Shown: piece by piece, positions 53,847 through 63,416 of the stretch
How positions within the stretch are numbered: the stretch's first letter is position 1
Layout of the letters: each line of letters starts with the position of its first letter
From: Thermococcus aggregans
GTDB taxonomy: Archaea; Methanobacteriota_B; Thermococci; Thermococcales; Thermococcaceae
Direction: 5' to 3'
NCBI RefSeq assembly: GCF_024022995.1
Contig: NZ_CP099582.1
Span: 1,364,001-1,428,000, forward strand
DNA length: 64,000 nt
The notes under the pieces: generated by a model
Told to the model about the DNA's origin: nothing
The model's database searches: none
Seen by the model: only the letters and a program-made list of their open reading frames with translations
Translations under genes and position numbers: made by a program

Positions 53847-55162
53847 TAGTTTACCTCATAATCGAAGATTATCTCTTCTTTTTCTCCCAGATTAACCGTT
53901 ATTTTGAACTCCACATAGCTGGCAGTTTCTTCTGTTGGATTCAGAGAGCTTTCCAAGATTTTTCCATGCCATTTGTAGTGTCTGACAATAACTTCTTTGC
54001 CTTCGCTACCAAAGTTTTCCAGTGTAACTTTGATTTTGTAGTAAGAATACCTATTTCCATGCCTTTCTTCTAACACCTCTGTTTTTCCTTTCAAGTCTAT
54101 GTCCCTGCCTAGTTTAAGCCTCAGCACATCACCTTTTGCAGCGTGGTCTATTATTTGCTCTCCAATTAAAACGTTCTTGTCCTCCATTTCTTTGTATATC
54201 TCTACAACCCCTCTGGGAAGGACTTCATTCGCTTTCAGGGAAATTATCTCATATACGTCTTGGCTTCCCCCATAGGGATAGCTCTCGTAGAGATACTCCC
54301 GCGTGAACTCACTTTCTTGGTAGATGTAGGGAATGAGCTTTTTCTCAAGGGGTTCTATGTCAACAACTCCAAGCTTGTAGAGGTAAAATGCCTCTAATTT
54401 CGTCCCTTGAATCGGACCTTGGGGAACTTCTTTGGAAGCGGTTTCCAGCGTATAGTATCTCTCAAAGATTACTTGAGGGGGTTGATAAAACTGCACATCT
54501 CCAGAAACAAGAAGAACATCTGTGTTCTCAAAGCTTTTGTTTGTGGGGTTGTTAATTACCACGTAACCATAAAACTCTGCCTTATCATCTAAGTAAAGCT
54601 TATATCTTGAAGTCCAGCTTATCCCCGCAACCCGGTAGATGAGCTTAAAGAAGTATTTTCCATCTTCCTCGGAGTTCACTATGGCATAGGTTTTCGCCGT
54701 GCTTTCTTCTCCAATTGATGTCATCTTCATATATGCCACTTCTTCCGGACTTATTAAATAGTAATCATCCCCTTGGATTGCGATTTTTCCGTCTTTATAG
54801 CCCAAAAACTTTCCTGTTAAAGTTTCTCCACTCTTCAGCGTTACCTTTATCACTTTTCCAATATTGGCTTCTATCAGGTTCTTTCCTTCGAGTTCTTTGC
54901 TTATTATGCCGAGTACTTTGACCTTTTCGTCAAGGGGCTTTAGTGTAATCTCATCAAGCTGAAGTCCTTCAAGCATTTCCAGCGGAACTTCGTTTATGCC
55001 TTTCTTCAGCTCAATTTGAATGGTCTTTTCTACTACCCCAATCTTGGCTGAGTCGTAAAGTGCAAGTGCACTCTGGCTTTCTTCGGCTTTTGTTTGATGA
55101 AATACAATTACAGCCAAGAGAACAAAAACTATCAAAACTCCTACAACAATTTTTCGTCTCAT
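53843..55162 (-). CDS. Membrane-anchored DUF4139-like protein
   Basis: A 439-residue protein with an N-terminal hydrophobic helix (IVVGVLIVFVLLAVIVFHQT) and an external beta-rich region. The C-terminal ~220 residues resemble DUF4139: YGYVVINNPTNKSFENTDVL, GVVEIYKEMEDKNVLIGEQI, KGDVLRLKLGRDIDLKGKTE and KIKVTLENFGSEGKEVIVRH. The molecular role of this family is unknown. ATG 55160-55162 after GGGTGATT is chosen over the longer start at 55219. Divergent from the acetyl-CoA synthetase subunit. Confidence 0.75.
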   Translation of the reverse strand: MRRKIVVGVLIVFVLLAVIVFHQTKAEESQSALALYDSAKIGVVEKTIQIELKKGINEVPLEMLEGLQLDEITLKPLDEKVKVLGIISKELEGKNLIEANIGKVIKVTLKSGETLTGKFLGYKDGKIAIQGDDYYLISPEEVAYMKMTSIGEESTAKTYAIVNSEEDGKYFFKLIYRVAGISWTSRYKLYLDDKAEFYGYVVINNPTNKSFENTDVLLVSGDVQFYQPPQVIFERYYTLETASKEVPQGPIQGTKLEAFYLYKLGVVDIEPLEKKLIPYIYQESEFTREYLYESYPYGGSQDVYEIISLKANEVLPRGVVEIYKEMEDKNVLIGEQIIDHAAKGDVLRLKLGRDIDLKGKTEVLEERHGNRYSYYKIKVTLENFGSEGKEVIVRHYKWHGKILESSLNPTEETASYVEFKITVNLGEKEEIIFDYEVNY

Positions 55163-55295
55163 ACAAATCACCCAATAGAACATTGGCCTCATTCTATTTA
55201 TAGTAGCCGACAGCTTCAATCACATTCGAAATGGAAAGACTTTTAACATTGTCAACATAACTGAAACTGTCATCACTATAATCGAGGTGGTAGAA

Positions 55296-55994
55296 ATGGA
55301 TAGGGTTGCAAAAGCTAGGGAAATAATCGAGAAGGCAAAAGCCGAAAACAGACCACTTGTTGAGCCAGAGGCAAAAGAAATTCTCAAGCTTTACGGCATT
55401 CCAGTTCCAGATTTTAAAGTCGCAAGGAACGAAGAAGAGGCCGTTCAATTTGCCAGGGAAATCGGATACCCCGTTGTTATGAAGATAGTTTCTCCACAGA
55501 TTATCCACAAGAGCGATGCTGGTGGTGTTAAGATCAACATAAAGAACGACGAAGAGGCAAGAGAAGCATTTAAGACTATTATGGAAAACGCCAGAAAGTA
55601 TAAGCCAGATGCCGACCTTTGGGGTGTCATAATCTACAAAATGCTCCCACTCGGCAAAGAGGTTATCGTTGGTATGATAAGGGACCCACAATTCGGGCCA
55701 GCAGTAATGTTCGGTCTCGGTGGAATTTTCGTTGAGATTCTTAAGGATGTCAGCTTTAGAGTTGCACCAATAAGCAAAGAAGAAGCCCTTGAAATGATCA
55801 AAGAAATAAAAGCATACCCAATCCTTGCTGGAGCAAGAGGAGAGAAACCAGTGGATATTGATGCCCTAGCTGACATAATTGTCAAAGTTGGAGAGTTAGC
55901 CCTTGAACTTCCTGAGATCAAAGAGCTCGATATAAACCCAATCTTCGCTTACGAAGACGGTGCAGTTGCAGTTGATGCTAGAATGCTCCTTTGA
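55296..55994 (+). CDS. acdB: ADP-forming acetyl-CoA synthetase, beta subunit
   Basis: A 232-residue ATP-grasp subunit that, with an alpha subunit encoded elsewhere, turns acetyl-CoA (or other acyl-CoA), ADP and phosphate into the acid, CoA and ATP, the main energy-yielding step of peptide and sugar fermentation in Thermococcales. Family blocks are ILKLYGIPVPDFKVARNEEE, VVMKIVSPQIIHKSDAGGVK, EVIVGMIRDPQFGPAVMFGL and ELPEIKELDINPIFAYEDGA. I recall the beta subunit of Pyrococcus ACS I as nearly identical in sequence and length. ATG 55296 follows GAGGTGGT. No alpha subunit lies beside it. Confidence 0.93.
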   Translation: MDRVAKAREIIEKAKAENRPLVEPEAKEILKLYGIPVPDFKVARNEEEAVQFAREIGYPVVMKIVSPQIIHKSDAGGVKINIKNDEEAREAFKTIMENARKYKPDADLWGVIIYKMLPLGKEVIVGMIRDPQFGPAVMFGLGGIFVEILKDVSFRVAPISKEEALEMIKEIKAYPILAGARGEKPVDIDALADIIVKVGELALELPEIKELDINPIFAYEDGAVAVDARMLL

Positions 55995-56047
55995 TTTCTC
56001 TTCTCTTTTAAAATTAATGTTTTTGGAAAAGTTAAAAAAGAAGTAAC

Positions 56048-56845
56048 TCAATACCAAGTTTCTGCTATCACGTCATGCTTGTGTATGCTCTCATAGCTTA
56101 TAACCTTTACATGGATTCTACCCTTAAACTTCTGCTTTGCCTTGAAGATGATTTCCCTTGCAACGTCTTCCACAAACTTGGGATTTGAATACATCTTCTG
56201 AACTACTGCGTTCTCATCAATGGTTTTTAACAGAGTGTAAGTTGGAGAACTGAAAGAACTCTCCACAACCTCTATCATGTCTTCTAGAGCTATTTCCTCA
56301 TTGTAGTCCGTCCTTACTTCAAGCGTTGCAACAGCCCTCTGGATGTGAGTCTTTCCTTGGTTGTTGGCCATTGCATGAGGACATGCAGTGTTTCCAATTA
56401 CAGTTACCTTCAAAACTTTCTCAACTTTATCAGGCTCCTTTATTACTCCTACCTCAACATCGTACGTCTCAAGACTTATTTTTCTGCTGGCAGGGGTTTC
56501 TCGCTCCATAATAAGCTGCGTTTTAACCCAGACTTCAGCCCTCTTGTGCGGATGCTTCTTTTCCAATCTTTTTATCACTGCAAGACCAAGCTCTTCAAGA
56601 GAAGTGTGCGCTTCCCTAACTTCTTCCTCAACAGCCTCGCTCATTGTTTCGGTAATACTTTCCACAAGCCTGCTCATATGAATGCCTTTCTTTTCCTCCG
56701 GCACATCTATTGTAATCTCGAATGTAGGGATAAACGTGTAGAGCTTGCCCTTCCAGTTTATTCTCGCCACCGTTCTCAAGTTAGTTATGCCAACTCTGTG
56801 AAGTCTCTCCTTGATTTCTGGAACTTCCTCCTGAGTTTCAAACAT
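56048..56845 (-). CDS. mptA: GTP cyclohydrolase MptA (type IV)
   Basis: A 265-residue FolE2/MptA-type enzyme (EC 3.5.4.39) that opens GTP to 7,8-dihydroneopterin 2',3'-cyclic phosphate in archaeal pterin synthesis. The metal site is visible in [19 protein letters not shown] (Cys and His), with [13 protein letters not shown] and [20 protein letters not shown] as further conserved parts. ATG 56843-56845 follows GGAGGTGAAG. An inverted repeat lies on the predicted transcription start. MptE at 9882 supplies a later step of the same pathway. Confidence 0.92.
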   Translation of the reverse strand: MFETQEEVPEIKERLHRVGITNLRTVARINWKGKLYTFIPTFEITIDVPEEKKGIHMSRLVESITETMSEAVEEEVREAHTSLEELGLAVIKRLEKKHPHKRAEVWVKTQLIMERETPASRKISLETYDVEVGVIKEPDKVEKVLKVTVIGNTACPHAMANNQGKTHIQRAVATLEVRTDYNEEIALEDMIEVVESSFSSPTYTLLKTIDENAVVQKMYSNPKFVEDVAREIIFKAKQKFKGRIHVKVISYESIHKHDVIAETWY

Positions 56846-56857
56846 CTCTTCACCTCC

Positions 56858-56873
56858 ATTAGGAAAACCTAAT
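56858..56873. promoter_or_regulatory. Inverted repeat at the mptA transcription start
   Basis: ATTAGG (56858-56863), AAAA, CCTAAT (56868-56873) is a perfect palindrome just upstream of the mptA ribosome site and over the start predicted from the AGTTTAAAAG TATA box (about 56880-56889). It could be an operator or a 5' leader hairpin. Confidence 0.45.
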
Positions 56874-56984
56874 CGGCTCTTTTAAACTTATCTCAAAAAC
56901 CTTCCTTGTCAAGCTGATGTGCATGTTTCGTCTTTTTAGGGTGGGTAAAGAGAAAATGCACAAGCAGGGAATGCATTTGTTCCA

Positions 56985-57374
56985 TTACCGCCCATTTATT
57001 AGGTAATATACCGTTCTTAGCGGGATATTTAGCTCTTCACTTATCTCTTTAGGTGTTTTTCCTTTTTTAGCGAGCTCCTCGATAAGCTTAATGGTAGATT
57101 GGTCATATTTCTTTGGCCTTCCTCGGGAGTGGTTCATCGGAACGAGCTTGATTCCCATCTGATCAAGCGCCTTAATGATTTTCTTGGAAACCTTTGGATA
57201 CAAACTTGGAGGACATCCAATTGTCTTTACATTCGGAGCTTTTTCCAGTATTTTCACAAGAATTATTTTAGTTGGCCTGAGATTTATGTAAACCTCAGTA
57301 ACGTCCATATTGAGTCTCTCCTCTATCTTTCTCAGAAGCTCCTCACTGTTTCTCGCCTTTATCTCAACCCTCAT
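56985..57374 (-). CDS. DUF1699-like protein with C-terminal helix-turn-helix
   Basis: A 129-residue protein. The first ~80 residues (KARNSEELLRKIEERLNM, then INLRPTKIILVKILEKAPNV and IGCPPSLYPKVSKKI) resemble DUF1699 as I remember it; the C-terminal ~50 hold an AT-hook-like RGRPKKYD and a helix-turn-helix (GKTPKEISEELNIPLRTVYY). DNA binding is likely. ATG 57372-57374 follows GGGTGA, which overlaps the DUF530 stop, so it is coupled to that gene at the end of the topoisomerase block. Confidence 0.7.
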   Translation of the reverse strand: MRVEIKARNSEELLRKIEERLNMDVTEVYINLRPTKIILVKILEKAPNVKTIGCPPSLYPKVSKKIIKALDQMGIKLVPMNHSRGRPKKYDQSTIKLIEELAKKGKTPKEISEELNIPLRTVYYLINGR

Positions 57375-57379
57375 CTCTC

Positions 57380-58627
57380 TCACCCTTGAAGGAGCTCCAA
57401 AAATTGTTTTGCCTTATCGCTCTTTGGCATAAACTTCTCAAATTTGCTCGTATCCTCAAATAACGTCATGTGTAATCCGGACAGCACGAATTTTTCAATA
57501 GCCTCTTTGAGTTCTTCTTCATTTATCCCAAGCAGCTCGCTGATCTTTTTCTCATCAAAGGGGCTAACTCCATATAGGATAACTCCGCCTAAAAGGTAGT
57601 TGGGGATGTTTGAAATCTCGCTCCTTTTTCCGCTTAAGAGGGATTCAATTTCACATTTCTTAATGATAAGCATGCTGCCAAATCCAGTGCGGAATTCTTT
57701 CTCTCCCATAAATGGCAGGTCAAAAATTGAATAGTGGCAATCTATGCAGGGTCTTATTTGAGGATATAAACCAATTGCTTCTCTTTCTTTTTCAGAGGTT
57801 AGGTAATAATACCTGAACAGATCGAGAGCAAGTATTTTAGCTCCATCCTCCGGATACTGGGTGGCATAAGCAAGTGCAAGGTTGTCTATGGTGTAGTGGC
57901 TGTTTATCAAAACTCCCTTGGTTTTCACGTAGGTTAAAAGCCTCCATCTGAATTTTCGTCCAAAGCGCTTCTTAAGCTCTCCATCCACATCGGCATCAAC
58001 TGGGAGCTCAACCCTCTCCTTCTTTAGCCTTCCTCCCTGCCAGTATTCTACCTCTATTCTCATTCCTTTTCTTTGAACCTGTCCTTTTTCCTTAAGCAAG
58101 GATTTTATTTCCTTGAAGGTATCTCTAGTTTTATTGCTCTTCTGCCCCAGAATTCTGAGAACATCCCCCGAATAAGCTAAGTGAGGCAATATTTCCATTC
58201 TTCCAAGTTTAATGGGCTTTTCGGAAACTCTTATTGATTCGAAATCCTCTTTGCTGGTTATGTCCTTAACTTCGATAACCTTCTTCCCTTTGTAAAAGGT
58301 GTAGTGGGATTCTATCGTGGCAAGTGCCATTTTATGGGCAGTTATTGCTGTTCTAAGCCGTTCGAGAGTCAACATACGGTAGTGATTTCTCAGCAAAATT
58401 CTCCTAATGTGCGGATCTCTCTCCTTTTTACTGGACATTTTGTAAGAAAGTGTCTCACTAACTCTGCGCGAAAGTTCGTCTTCCAGATCTTTAAGGAGAG
58501 CAAGATTGTGGTTTAGATTGAAAACCAAATAAAGAAGGTCGAAATTCTCAAATAACCTGCTCATGTTTATCTTTATATCATCCAAAACCCTGTTTATTTG
58601 TGCTATAAGCTCTTCAGTTGTCGTCAT
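57380..58627 (-). CDS. DUF530 family protein
   Basis: A 415-residue protein of the archaeal DUF530 family, found in Thermococcales and some methanogens. It has a long helical N-terminus ([20 protein letters not shown]), a Cys-His pair in [15 protein letters not shown] and GCVIK-like strands, and a C-terminal helical region ([20 protein letters not shown]). No function is known to me. It overlaps the Top6A stop codon (ATGA), a constant neighbour that hints at a link with topoisomerase VI or DNA work. Confidence 0.8.
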   Translation of the reverse strand: MTTTEELIAQINRVLDDIKINMSRLFENFDLLYLVFNLNHNLALLKDLEDELSRRVSETLSYKMSSKKERDPHIRRILLRNHYRMLTLERLRTAITAHKMALATIESHYTFYKGKKVIEVKDITSKEDFESIRVSEKPIKLGRMEILPHLAYSGDVLRILGQKSNKTRDTFKEIKSLLKEKGQVQRKGMRIEVEYWQGGRLKKERVELPVDADVDGELKKRFGRKFRWRLLTYVKTKGVLINSHYTIDNLALAYATQYPEDGAKILALDLFRYYYLTSEKEREAIGLYPQIRPCIDCHYSIFDLPFMGEKEFRTGFGSMLIIKKCEIESLLSGKRSEISNIPNYLLGGVILYGVSPFDEKKISELLGINEEELKEAIEKFVLSGLHMTLFEDTSKFEKFMPKSDKAKQFLELLQG

Positions 58628-59769
58628 GGCAGGAGTTCCTCGTTAGCAATTTTTTCGGGGAGATATTTCTTCGCAACGAACTCTAAACTCTTATTTGCCA
58701 GAGCCTGCTGTTCAATTCTGACTCCCCATTTAAGTGCTAATTTGAGCTGTCTCTGCCATTCCTTGTTTTGGAACCACGGGTAGTTCATTTCCTCTATGAT
58801 ACGCTTGTAGTCTCCTGTTGGGCCACCCTTTTTGTTTGGTGAGATTCCCTTGAGCTTCTCAGTAACGTTTTCAAGACCGTATTTCTTGATGTCGTCCATT
58901 GTCATTCCAACGAATCTAGCTTCTGGCGTTGCAAGTTTTTCACTGAGGTAGGCGAGGTTTATTGACCCTTGCTTGATAGTTGAGTAAATGTACCATCCAT
59001 AGGGATCTCCATCAGTAAAGACGATTATTGGCAGACCTTCCTCATAGTGAAGTCTGTGAATTAACCTTCTTACACCTCTTGATGCCTGTCCTTGAGTTGC
59101 TACAATGAGGGCCTTCTCCCTCTTCGGGTACTTTTCTTCAATAAGCCTATCTGCCATAGCCGCAGTCTCTACTACAAGGACGTAATCCACGTTAATTTCC
59201 GGAAACTCTATGTGCTCTACAGTTCCAGGAACTGCCCATCCACCCATACCGAGCTTTGAAGCGTTAAATTCGTCTTCTCCATCCTTGATAACTATGTCTC
59301 CGTACACGTATCCTCTTCTATCCGCTGTTATGTGCATCTCTTCTCTCAAAACACCAAACATTCTCTCAAGATCCTCTATAATGGGGTCGCTCTCGCTTTG
59401 GTCTTCAAATGTGTTCTCCTTTGTACCAGGAATTGTGTGTTTGTTTGCGTAATACGCTTCTCTCAAGCTTGCGTGCTTACCCTCAGCAACCAACCTCTTC
59501 ACGTAAGCCGCTATCAAGAGCGTCTGCATGAATTTTCTAGTGTGAGCAACGTGGAAGAGATATCTCCTTGAAGTTTTGTCACCCATCTTAATTAAGCGCT
59601 CTTTTTCGTCAAAGTAGACGTTGCTAAGACCTCTGGTAGGCACATCTATGAATGGGTTTCTGCCGGCTTTTATCTCCTCAAGGATCTCTTTTCCAAATTC
59701 CTCAAGCTTCTGAAGGACTTTTTTGGGGTCGTAGCTGAAGCGTTCCTTAGGCTTCCCACGTTTAAGCAT
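58624..59769 (-). CDS. top6A: DNA topoisomerase VI subunit A
   Basis: A 381-residue Spo11-like catalytic subunit of the type IIB topoisomerase, which cleaves both strands of DNA via a Tyr and relaxes or decatenates it. The active Tyr is in [12 protein letters not shown] (about residue 106-107), and the Toprim domain shows [18 protein letters not shown] and [18 protein letters not shown] (DxD metal site). Start ATG 59767-59769 overlaps the end of top6B by eight bases. The order Dim2, Top6B, Top6A, DUF530 is conserved in the order. Confidence 0.97.
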   Translation of the reverse strand: MLKRGKPKERFSYDPKKVLQKLEEFGKEILEEIKAGRNPFIDVPTRGLSNVYFDEKERLIKMGDKTSRRYLFHVAHTRKFMQTLLIAAYVKRLVAEGKHASLREAYYANKHTIPGTKENTFEDQSESDPIIEDLERMFGVLREEMHITADRRGYVYGDIVIKDGEDEFNASKLGMGGWAVPGTVEHIEFPEINVDYVLVVETAAMADRLIEEKYPKREKALIVATQGQASRGVRRLIHRLHYEEGLPIIVFTDGDPYGWYIYSTIKQGSINLAYLSEKLATPEARFVGMTMDDIKKYGLENVTEKLKGISPNKKGGPTGDYKRIIEEMNYPWFQNKEWQRQLKLALKWGVRIEQQALANKSLEFVAKKYLPEKIANEELLP

Positions 59770-61465
59770 TCTCCTCAGCCTCCAGTGGCTTTTCTTCTAT
59801 TGCCTCAAATTTCTTCTCAATAATCTCCATCAGAAGGCTCTTTATCTTGGTTTCAGGCTCTCCAGTCAAAATGCTCAAAGCCCTACTTATCTCTGGGACG
59901 TACTTCTCAAATATCCTCCTTCTTTTTACTTGATAGAGCTTGCGGTGTTTTCCTCCGAGGTATTTTGCTAATCTCCTTGCAGCTTCCATAACCGCAAGCC
60001 TTATCTCATCATATATTTCGTCTTCACTGGCAATGCTCTGCTTTCCTGTGGATGTATATGGGACGTGCACGCTAATCACATTAACCAAAAGCACTAGTGG
60101 TGTCCTTTCAAGGTCATCGACTCTGTACCTCTTCCAGTCGATATTTCTTGTCGCAGAGGTTATGACACATGAACCTGCATCGAAGAGCAGAGGAACTCTA
60201 TTGGCATATCTAAGAAGCTCAAAACCGCTACTCAACTCTCCTCCAAAGGCTAGACCCACTTCCACTTGGAATGGGATTCCTCCACGGTAAACCTTGGGAG
60301 GTCTTGTTACCGCAGTTACGAACTCAGGCTTTAAAATGCTTAAAAGTCCCTTCTCTATGTTCTCCTCTCCGATTGGCCTCAATCCATGTGTGGGCGGCGC
60401 TAGGAAGGTCATGTACTTGAATGCTTCCACAATCTCTTCAGCTTCATGCCACGTGAGCTTGTCTGGAGGCTTTTCCATGAGTTTTTTAACTTCATTCAGG
60501 ACTTTTTTGCCCTTCCTTCCAAAGCTTGCAATGATCTTATCGACTTCTCCCTCAGCGAGCCTCTTTAAAAGCTGTTCTCTAACGCTCTCTTCCTCTTCTT
60601 CTTTTATAAACCTCAGCGCGGTGATATACTTTACAAGCTCGTCTATCTTCTTGTCGCTTATTCTCGAGAACTCACCTATAAGGAAGGTTCTCACAGTTGT
60701 TCTCGTTGTTCTTCTGGCCATCCTATAGACGTCGTCTGTCATGACACCCTTGGGATGGGGCTTCATTTCTTCCGGAGGCTCTGGAATTTCCTCACTGCTT
60801 CTTGGAAAGACTATTAGCTTCCCATCTGGTTCTATAAGTTCGATATGAGCATGAGGATTGGCTATTGCAGTTAGCTTAAGATACCAGTAAGGACCTTGCT
60901 TGGAGCGAACATAGCGAACTTCTTTGACCTCCATCTCTATCCTTGTACCCCTCCATCCCGTGGGATTTGGGTGTTTTATCTTTTTGAAGATTTTTCCTTC
61001 GTTTTTATCGACATCTATGCCGACCCAAGCTTCTATTATCTCATTCCCGCCCGTAGAGGTGATTACCCTCGTGGCTTTTCCACTTGTAATCTGAGCAAAC
61101 ATCACGGCACCGCTAATACCAATACCTTGCTGTCCTCTGCTTTGTATATTCCTGTGAGCCTTTGTACCTGCAAGCATTTTACCAAAGACGTGTGCTATGA
61201 ACTTTTCCGGAATTCCAGGGCCGTTATCTTCAACGATTATTTTGTAGTGCTCTGTTCCAAGTTCCTCTATTTCCACTCTAACATACGGCAGTATTCCCGC
61301 TTCCTCACACGCATCGAGGGAATTTGTAACAGCCTCATGGATTAAAGTTGTAAAGGAGCGTATTTTCCCAGTATAACCTAACATTGCAGCATTTCTTCTA
61401 AAGAACTCACTGACGCTCTGAATCTTAAACTCCTTAAACAGCTTGTTCGCTTCAGAATTTGCCAT
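59762..61465 (-). CDS. top6B: DNA topoisomerase VI subunit B
   Basis: A 567-residue GHKL ATPase subunit. The Bergerat fold reads [40 protein letters not shown] and [20 protein letters not shown]; the transducer domain has the switch Lys in [23 protein letters not shown] binding closes the enzyme over DNA and drives strand passage with Top6A. ATG 61463-61465 follows GGAGGTATA, inside the end of the KH-protein gene. Length is normal. Confidence 0.97.
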   Translation of the reverse strand: MANSEANKLFKEFKIQSVSEFFRRNAAMLGYTGKIRSFTTLIHEAVTNSLDACEEAGILPYVRVEIEELGTEHYKIIVEDNGPGIPEKFIAHVFGKMLAGTKAHRNIQSRGQQGIGISGAVMFAQITSGKATRVITSTGGNEIIEAWVGIDVDKNEGKIFKKIKHPNPTGWRGTRIEMEVKEVRYVRSKQGPYWYLKLTAIANPHAHIELIEPDGKLIVFPRSSEEIPEPPEEMKPHPKGVMTDDVYRMARRTTRTTVRTFLIGEFSRISDKKIDELVKYITALRFIKEEEEESVREQLLKRLAEGEVDKIIASFGRKGKKVLNEVKKLMEKPPDKLTWHEAEEIVEAFKYMTFLAPPTHGLRPIGEENIEKGLLSILKPEFVTAVTRPPKVYRGGIPFQVEVGLAFGGELSSGFELLRYANRVPLLFDAGSCVITSATRNIDWKRYRVDDLERTPLVLLVNVISVHVPYTSTGKQSIASEDEIYDEIRLAVMEAARRLAKYLGGKHRKLYQVKRRRIFEKYVPEISRALSILTGEPETKIKSLLMEIIEKKFEAIEEKPLEAEENA

Positions 61466-62114
61466 AGTATATACCTCCTTCGAGCTCTAAATCCTTTTTC
61501 CTTCTTTCAAGGTATCTATAAACGGTTCCATGGGGGGAACCTTTGGCGAGCTTTTCAATGGCAGTTTTGGCTATTTGGACTTGGATTGGGTTTCCAATGA
61601 TAGCGACGGTTTTTCCATAGACACTTATATCAGCTCCGCTCATTTCTTCAATAATCTCTCTTGTCCTGCCTTTTCTACCGATTATCCTGCCTCTAACTCT
61701 TGGGAGAGCGTTCTTCTCATTCCCTACAACAACATCCGTCAGATCAACTACTTCAAGAACTTCTCCCTCGTTGAGCAGCCTAAATGCTCTCTCTGGAGAG
61801 AACCCCCTTCCAATAGCCAATACAATATCTCTTGCTTTCCACACTGCTAAAGGATCATCAGTTTTTTCCGTTGAGGTTATAAACACCTCTCCGGTTTTGC
61901 TATCAATCTCTATTTTGGTTTTTGTGGCTTCTTCAATCTTTTTCTTAGTCTCACCCTTTTTTCCTATAACCACACCAATTCTCTCTTTAGGAATTCTCAC
62001 AAACTCTTCTTGCTCGCCAATGGCTGCAAACTCCTCAAGTTCAAAGGACTCCTCTCTTTCTCCCTCTTTATCTACGTATTCATATTTTTTCAGTTTCTCC
62101 TCGAACTCGTCCAT
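61452..62114 (-). CDS. KH-domain RNA-binding protein, Dim2/Pno1-like
   Basis: A 220-residue protein with two KH-type domains: VRIPKERIGVVIGKKGETKK (GxxG loop GKKG) and LPRVRGRIIGRKGRTREIIE (GRKG). It is the archaeal homologue of Dim2p/Pno1, which binds the 3' end of 16S rRNA and aIF2 alpha during small subunit assembly. ATG 62112-62114 follows GGGTGAT; the stop lies inside top6B's start region. It sits next to RIO1, a kinase of the same pathway. Confidence 0.92.
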   Translation of the reverse strand: MDEFEEKLKKYEYVDKEGEREESFELEEFAAIGEQEEFVRIPKERIGVVIGKKGETKKKIEEATKTKIEIDSKTGEVFITSTEKTDDPLAVWKARDIVLAIGRGFSPERAFRLLNEGEVLEVVDLTDVVVGNEKNALPRVRGRIIGRKGRTREIIEEMSGADISVYGKTVAIIGNPIQVQIAKTAIEKLAKGSPHGTVYRYLERRKKDLELEGGIYYGKF

Positions 62115-62115
62115 T

Positions 62116-62892
62116 TCAATCACCCGTTAGCTCTCTAAATTTCTCATCTAGATTATCGACGCTTACTCCTTTTTTAGCGAAATAGTTGATTATATTCCTC
62201 AAATCGCGGTAAAGTAGAGAAAGTGCCATTCTGTTCCTCTTTACCGTTGCCTGAGACCAATCAATTATCACTGGCTTATCCCAAATTAAGATATTGTACT
62301 CGCTTAGATCACCATGAACCATGTCTCCCCTCTTCCATAGCTTCTCGATGGACTCCATAGCAAAGGTATAAAGCTCCTCGAATTCCTTTTTGTCAAGTTC
62401 TCTTTCTATGTCTTTTAATCTTGGAGCTGGGTATTCATCTCCAATGAACTCCATTATGAGAACGTTATTGCTAAATGCTATTGGCTCTGGCGCTCTAACG
62501 GCGTATTTCATTGCCCTTTGAAGGTTCTTAAATTCCCGCCTAGTCCATACAAAGACGAGCTTCCTGATGTCTTTTGGTAGATAGCTAACTCTTGGATCAG
62601 CTGCCAGGTACTCCCATATTCTCCTAAACTCAGTTGTATAGGTACGATAGATTTTAACAGCAATAGGATTACCATCAGCGTCAACACCCTTGAACACGTT
62701 GGCCTCTTTTCCCGTTGAAATTACGCCCAACAACTTCTCTATGTTTCCTCTTCGATGAAAATACTGGAGTGTGCTAACGGTCGTCCTGTCAAATACCTCA
62801 CTAAACACTTTATAAAGCTCGCTATCCTTTTCCCTACGCTCGTCTAATCCCAGAATCTGGGATATTTCTTTATCTATGTCCTGGATTCTCAT
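62116..62892 (-). CDS. rio1: RIO1-type serine protein kinase
   Basis: A 258-residue atypical kinase. Signature motifs: LGVISTGKEANVFKG (the RIO ATP loop STGKEA), IAVKIYRTYTTEF (Lys), MVHGDLSEYNILIWDKPVII (catalytic Asp and Asn) and IIDWSQA (metal Asp). RIO1 acts in late 40S/30S subunit maturation and autophosphorylates. ATG 62890-62892; its stop is two bases from the KH gene start. Length is normal for archaeal RIO1. Confidence 0.95.
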   Translation of the reverse strand: MRIQDIDKEISQILGLDERREKDSELYKVFSEVFDRTTVSTLQYFHRRGNIEKLLGVISTGKEANVFKGVDADGNPIAVKIYRTYTTEFRRIWEYLAADPRVSYLPKDIRKLVFVWTRREFKNLQRAMKYAVRAPEPIAFSNNVLIMEFIGDEYPAPRLKDIERELDKKEFEELYTFAMESIEKLWKRGDMVHGDLSEYNILIWDKPVIIDWSQATVKRNRMALSLLYRDLRNIINYFAKKGVSVDNLDEKFRELTGD

Positions 62893-62898
62893 ACTCCA

Positions 62899-63240
62899 TC
62901 ACAGAGTTAAGCCGCCTGTAAGGAAGTCCTCAGTAATCTTTTTCTTCCTAATAAGCCAATCGACCTGGGTCTTTGTGTAGCGATAGACTATGTCTCCTCT
63001 TTTGTCGCTTTGTACTTCCCAGGGCTGGACTATAACTACGTCTCCAACCCTGATCCACATTCTTCTTCTCAGCTTTCCTGGTATTCTGCATCTCCTTATC
63101 TTTCCATCTGAGCATCTAACGTCCATCCATCCTGAACCCAACGCCTGCTCTACTATTCCAAACACTTGATTATCCTGAGGGAGAGGAACTCTAATAACTT
63201 CCTCGCCTTCAACGGTTCTATTTTTATCGTTTCTTGGCAT
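62899..63240 (-). CDS. eif1A: Translation initiation factor aIF1A
   Basis: A 113-residue OB-fold factor, archaeal counterpart of eIF1A/IF1, which binds the A site of the small subunit during initiation. Typical: [60 protein letters not shown] and a C-terminal tail. ATG 63238-63240 with GGGGGTGATG upstream is used; the in-frame region above is not supported. It leads the block with RIO1, Dim2 and topoisomerase VI. Confidence 0.96.
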   Translation of the reverse strand: MPRNDKNRTVEGEEVIRVPLPQDNQVFGIVEQALGSGWMDVRCSDGKIRRCRIPGKLRRRMWIRVGDVVIVQPWEVQSDKRGDIVYRYTKTQVDWLIRKKKITEDFLTGGLTL

Positions 63241-63416
63241 AAACATCACCCCCAGTAGTTTATTTGATAACCTCATAAGTCTAAGCTTTTGCAAATATTT
63301 TCCACTATCTATTAGTAGGGGTATTTTTAAAATTTTTGCATGAACTCATTTAAACACCCACAAAGTTGAAAAGGAGAAAAGCTCAAATTTCAATTACAGA
63401 GGTTGGGGGATGGGAT

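Noticed and set aside
59762-61465. Intein in Top6B
   Set aside because: The protein is of normal length and its GHKL and transducer motifs are continuous, with no splicing motifs.
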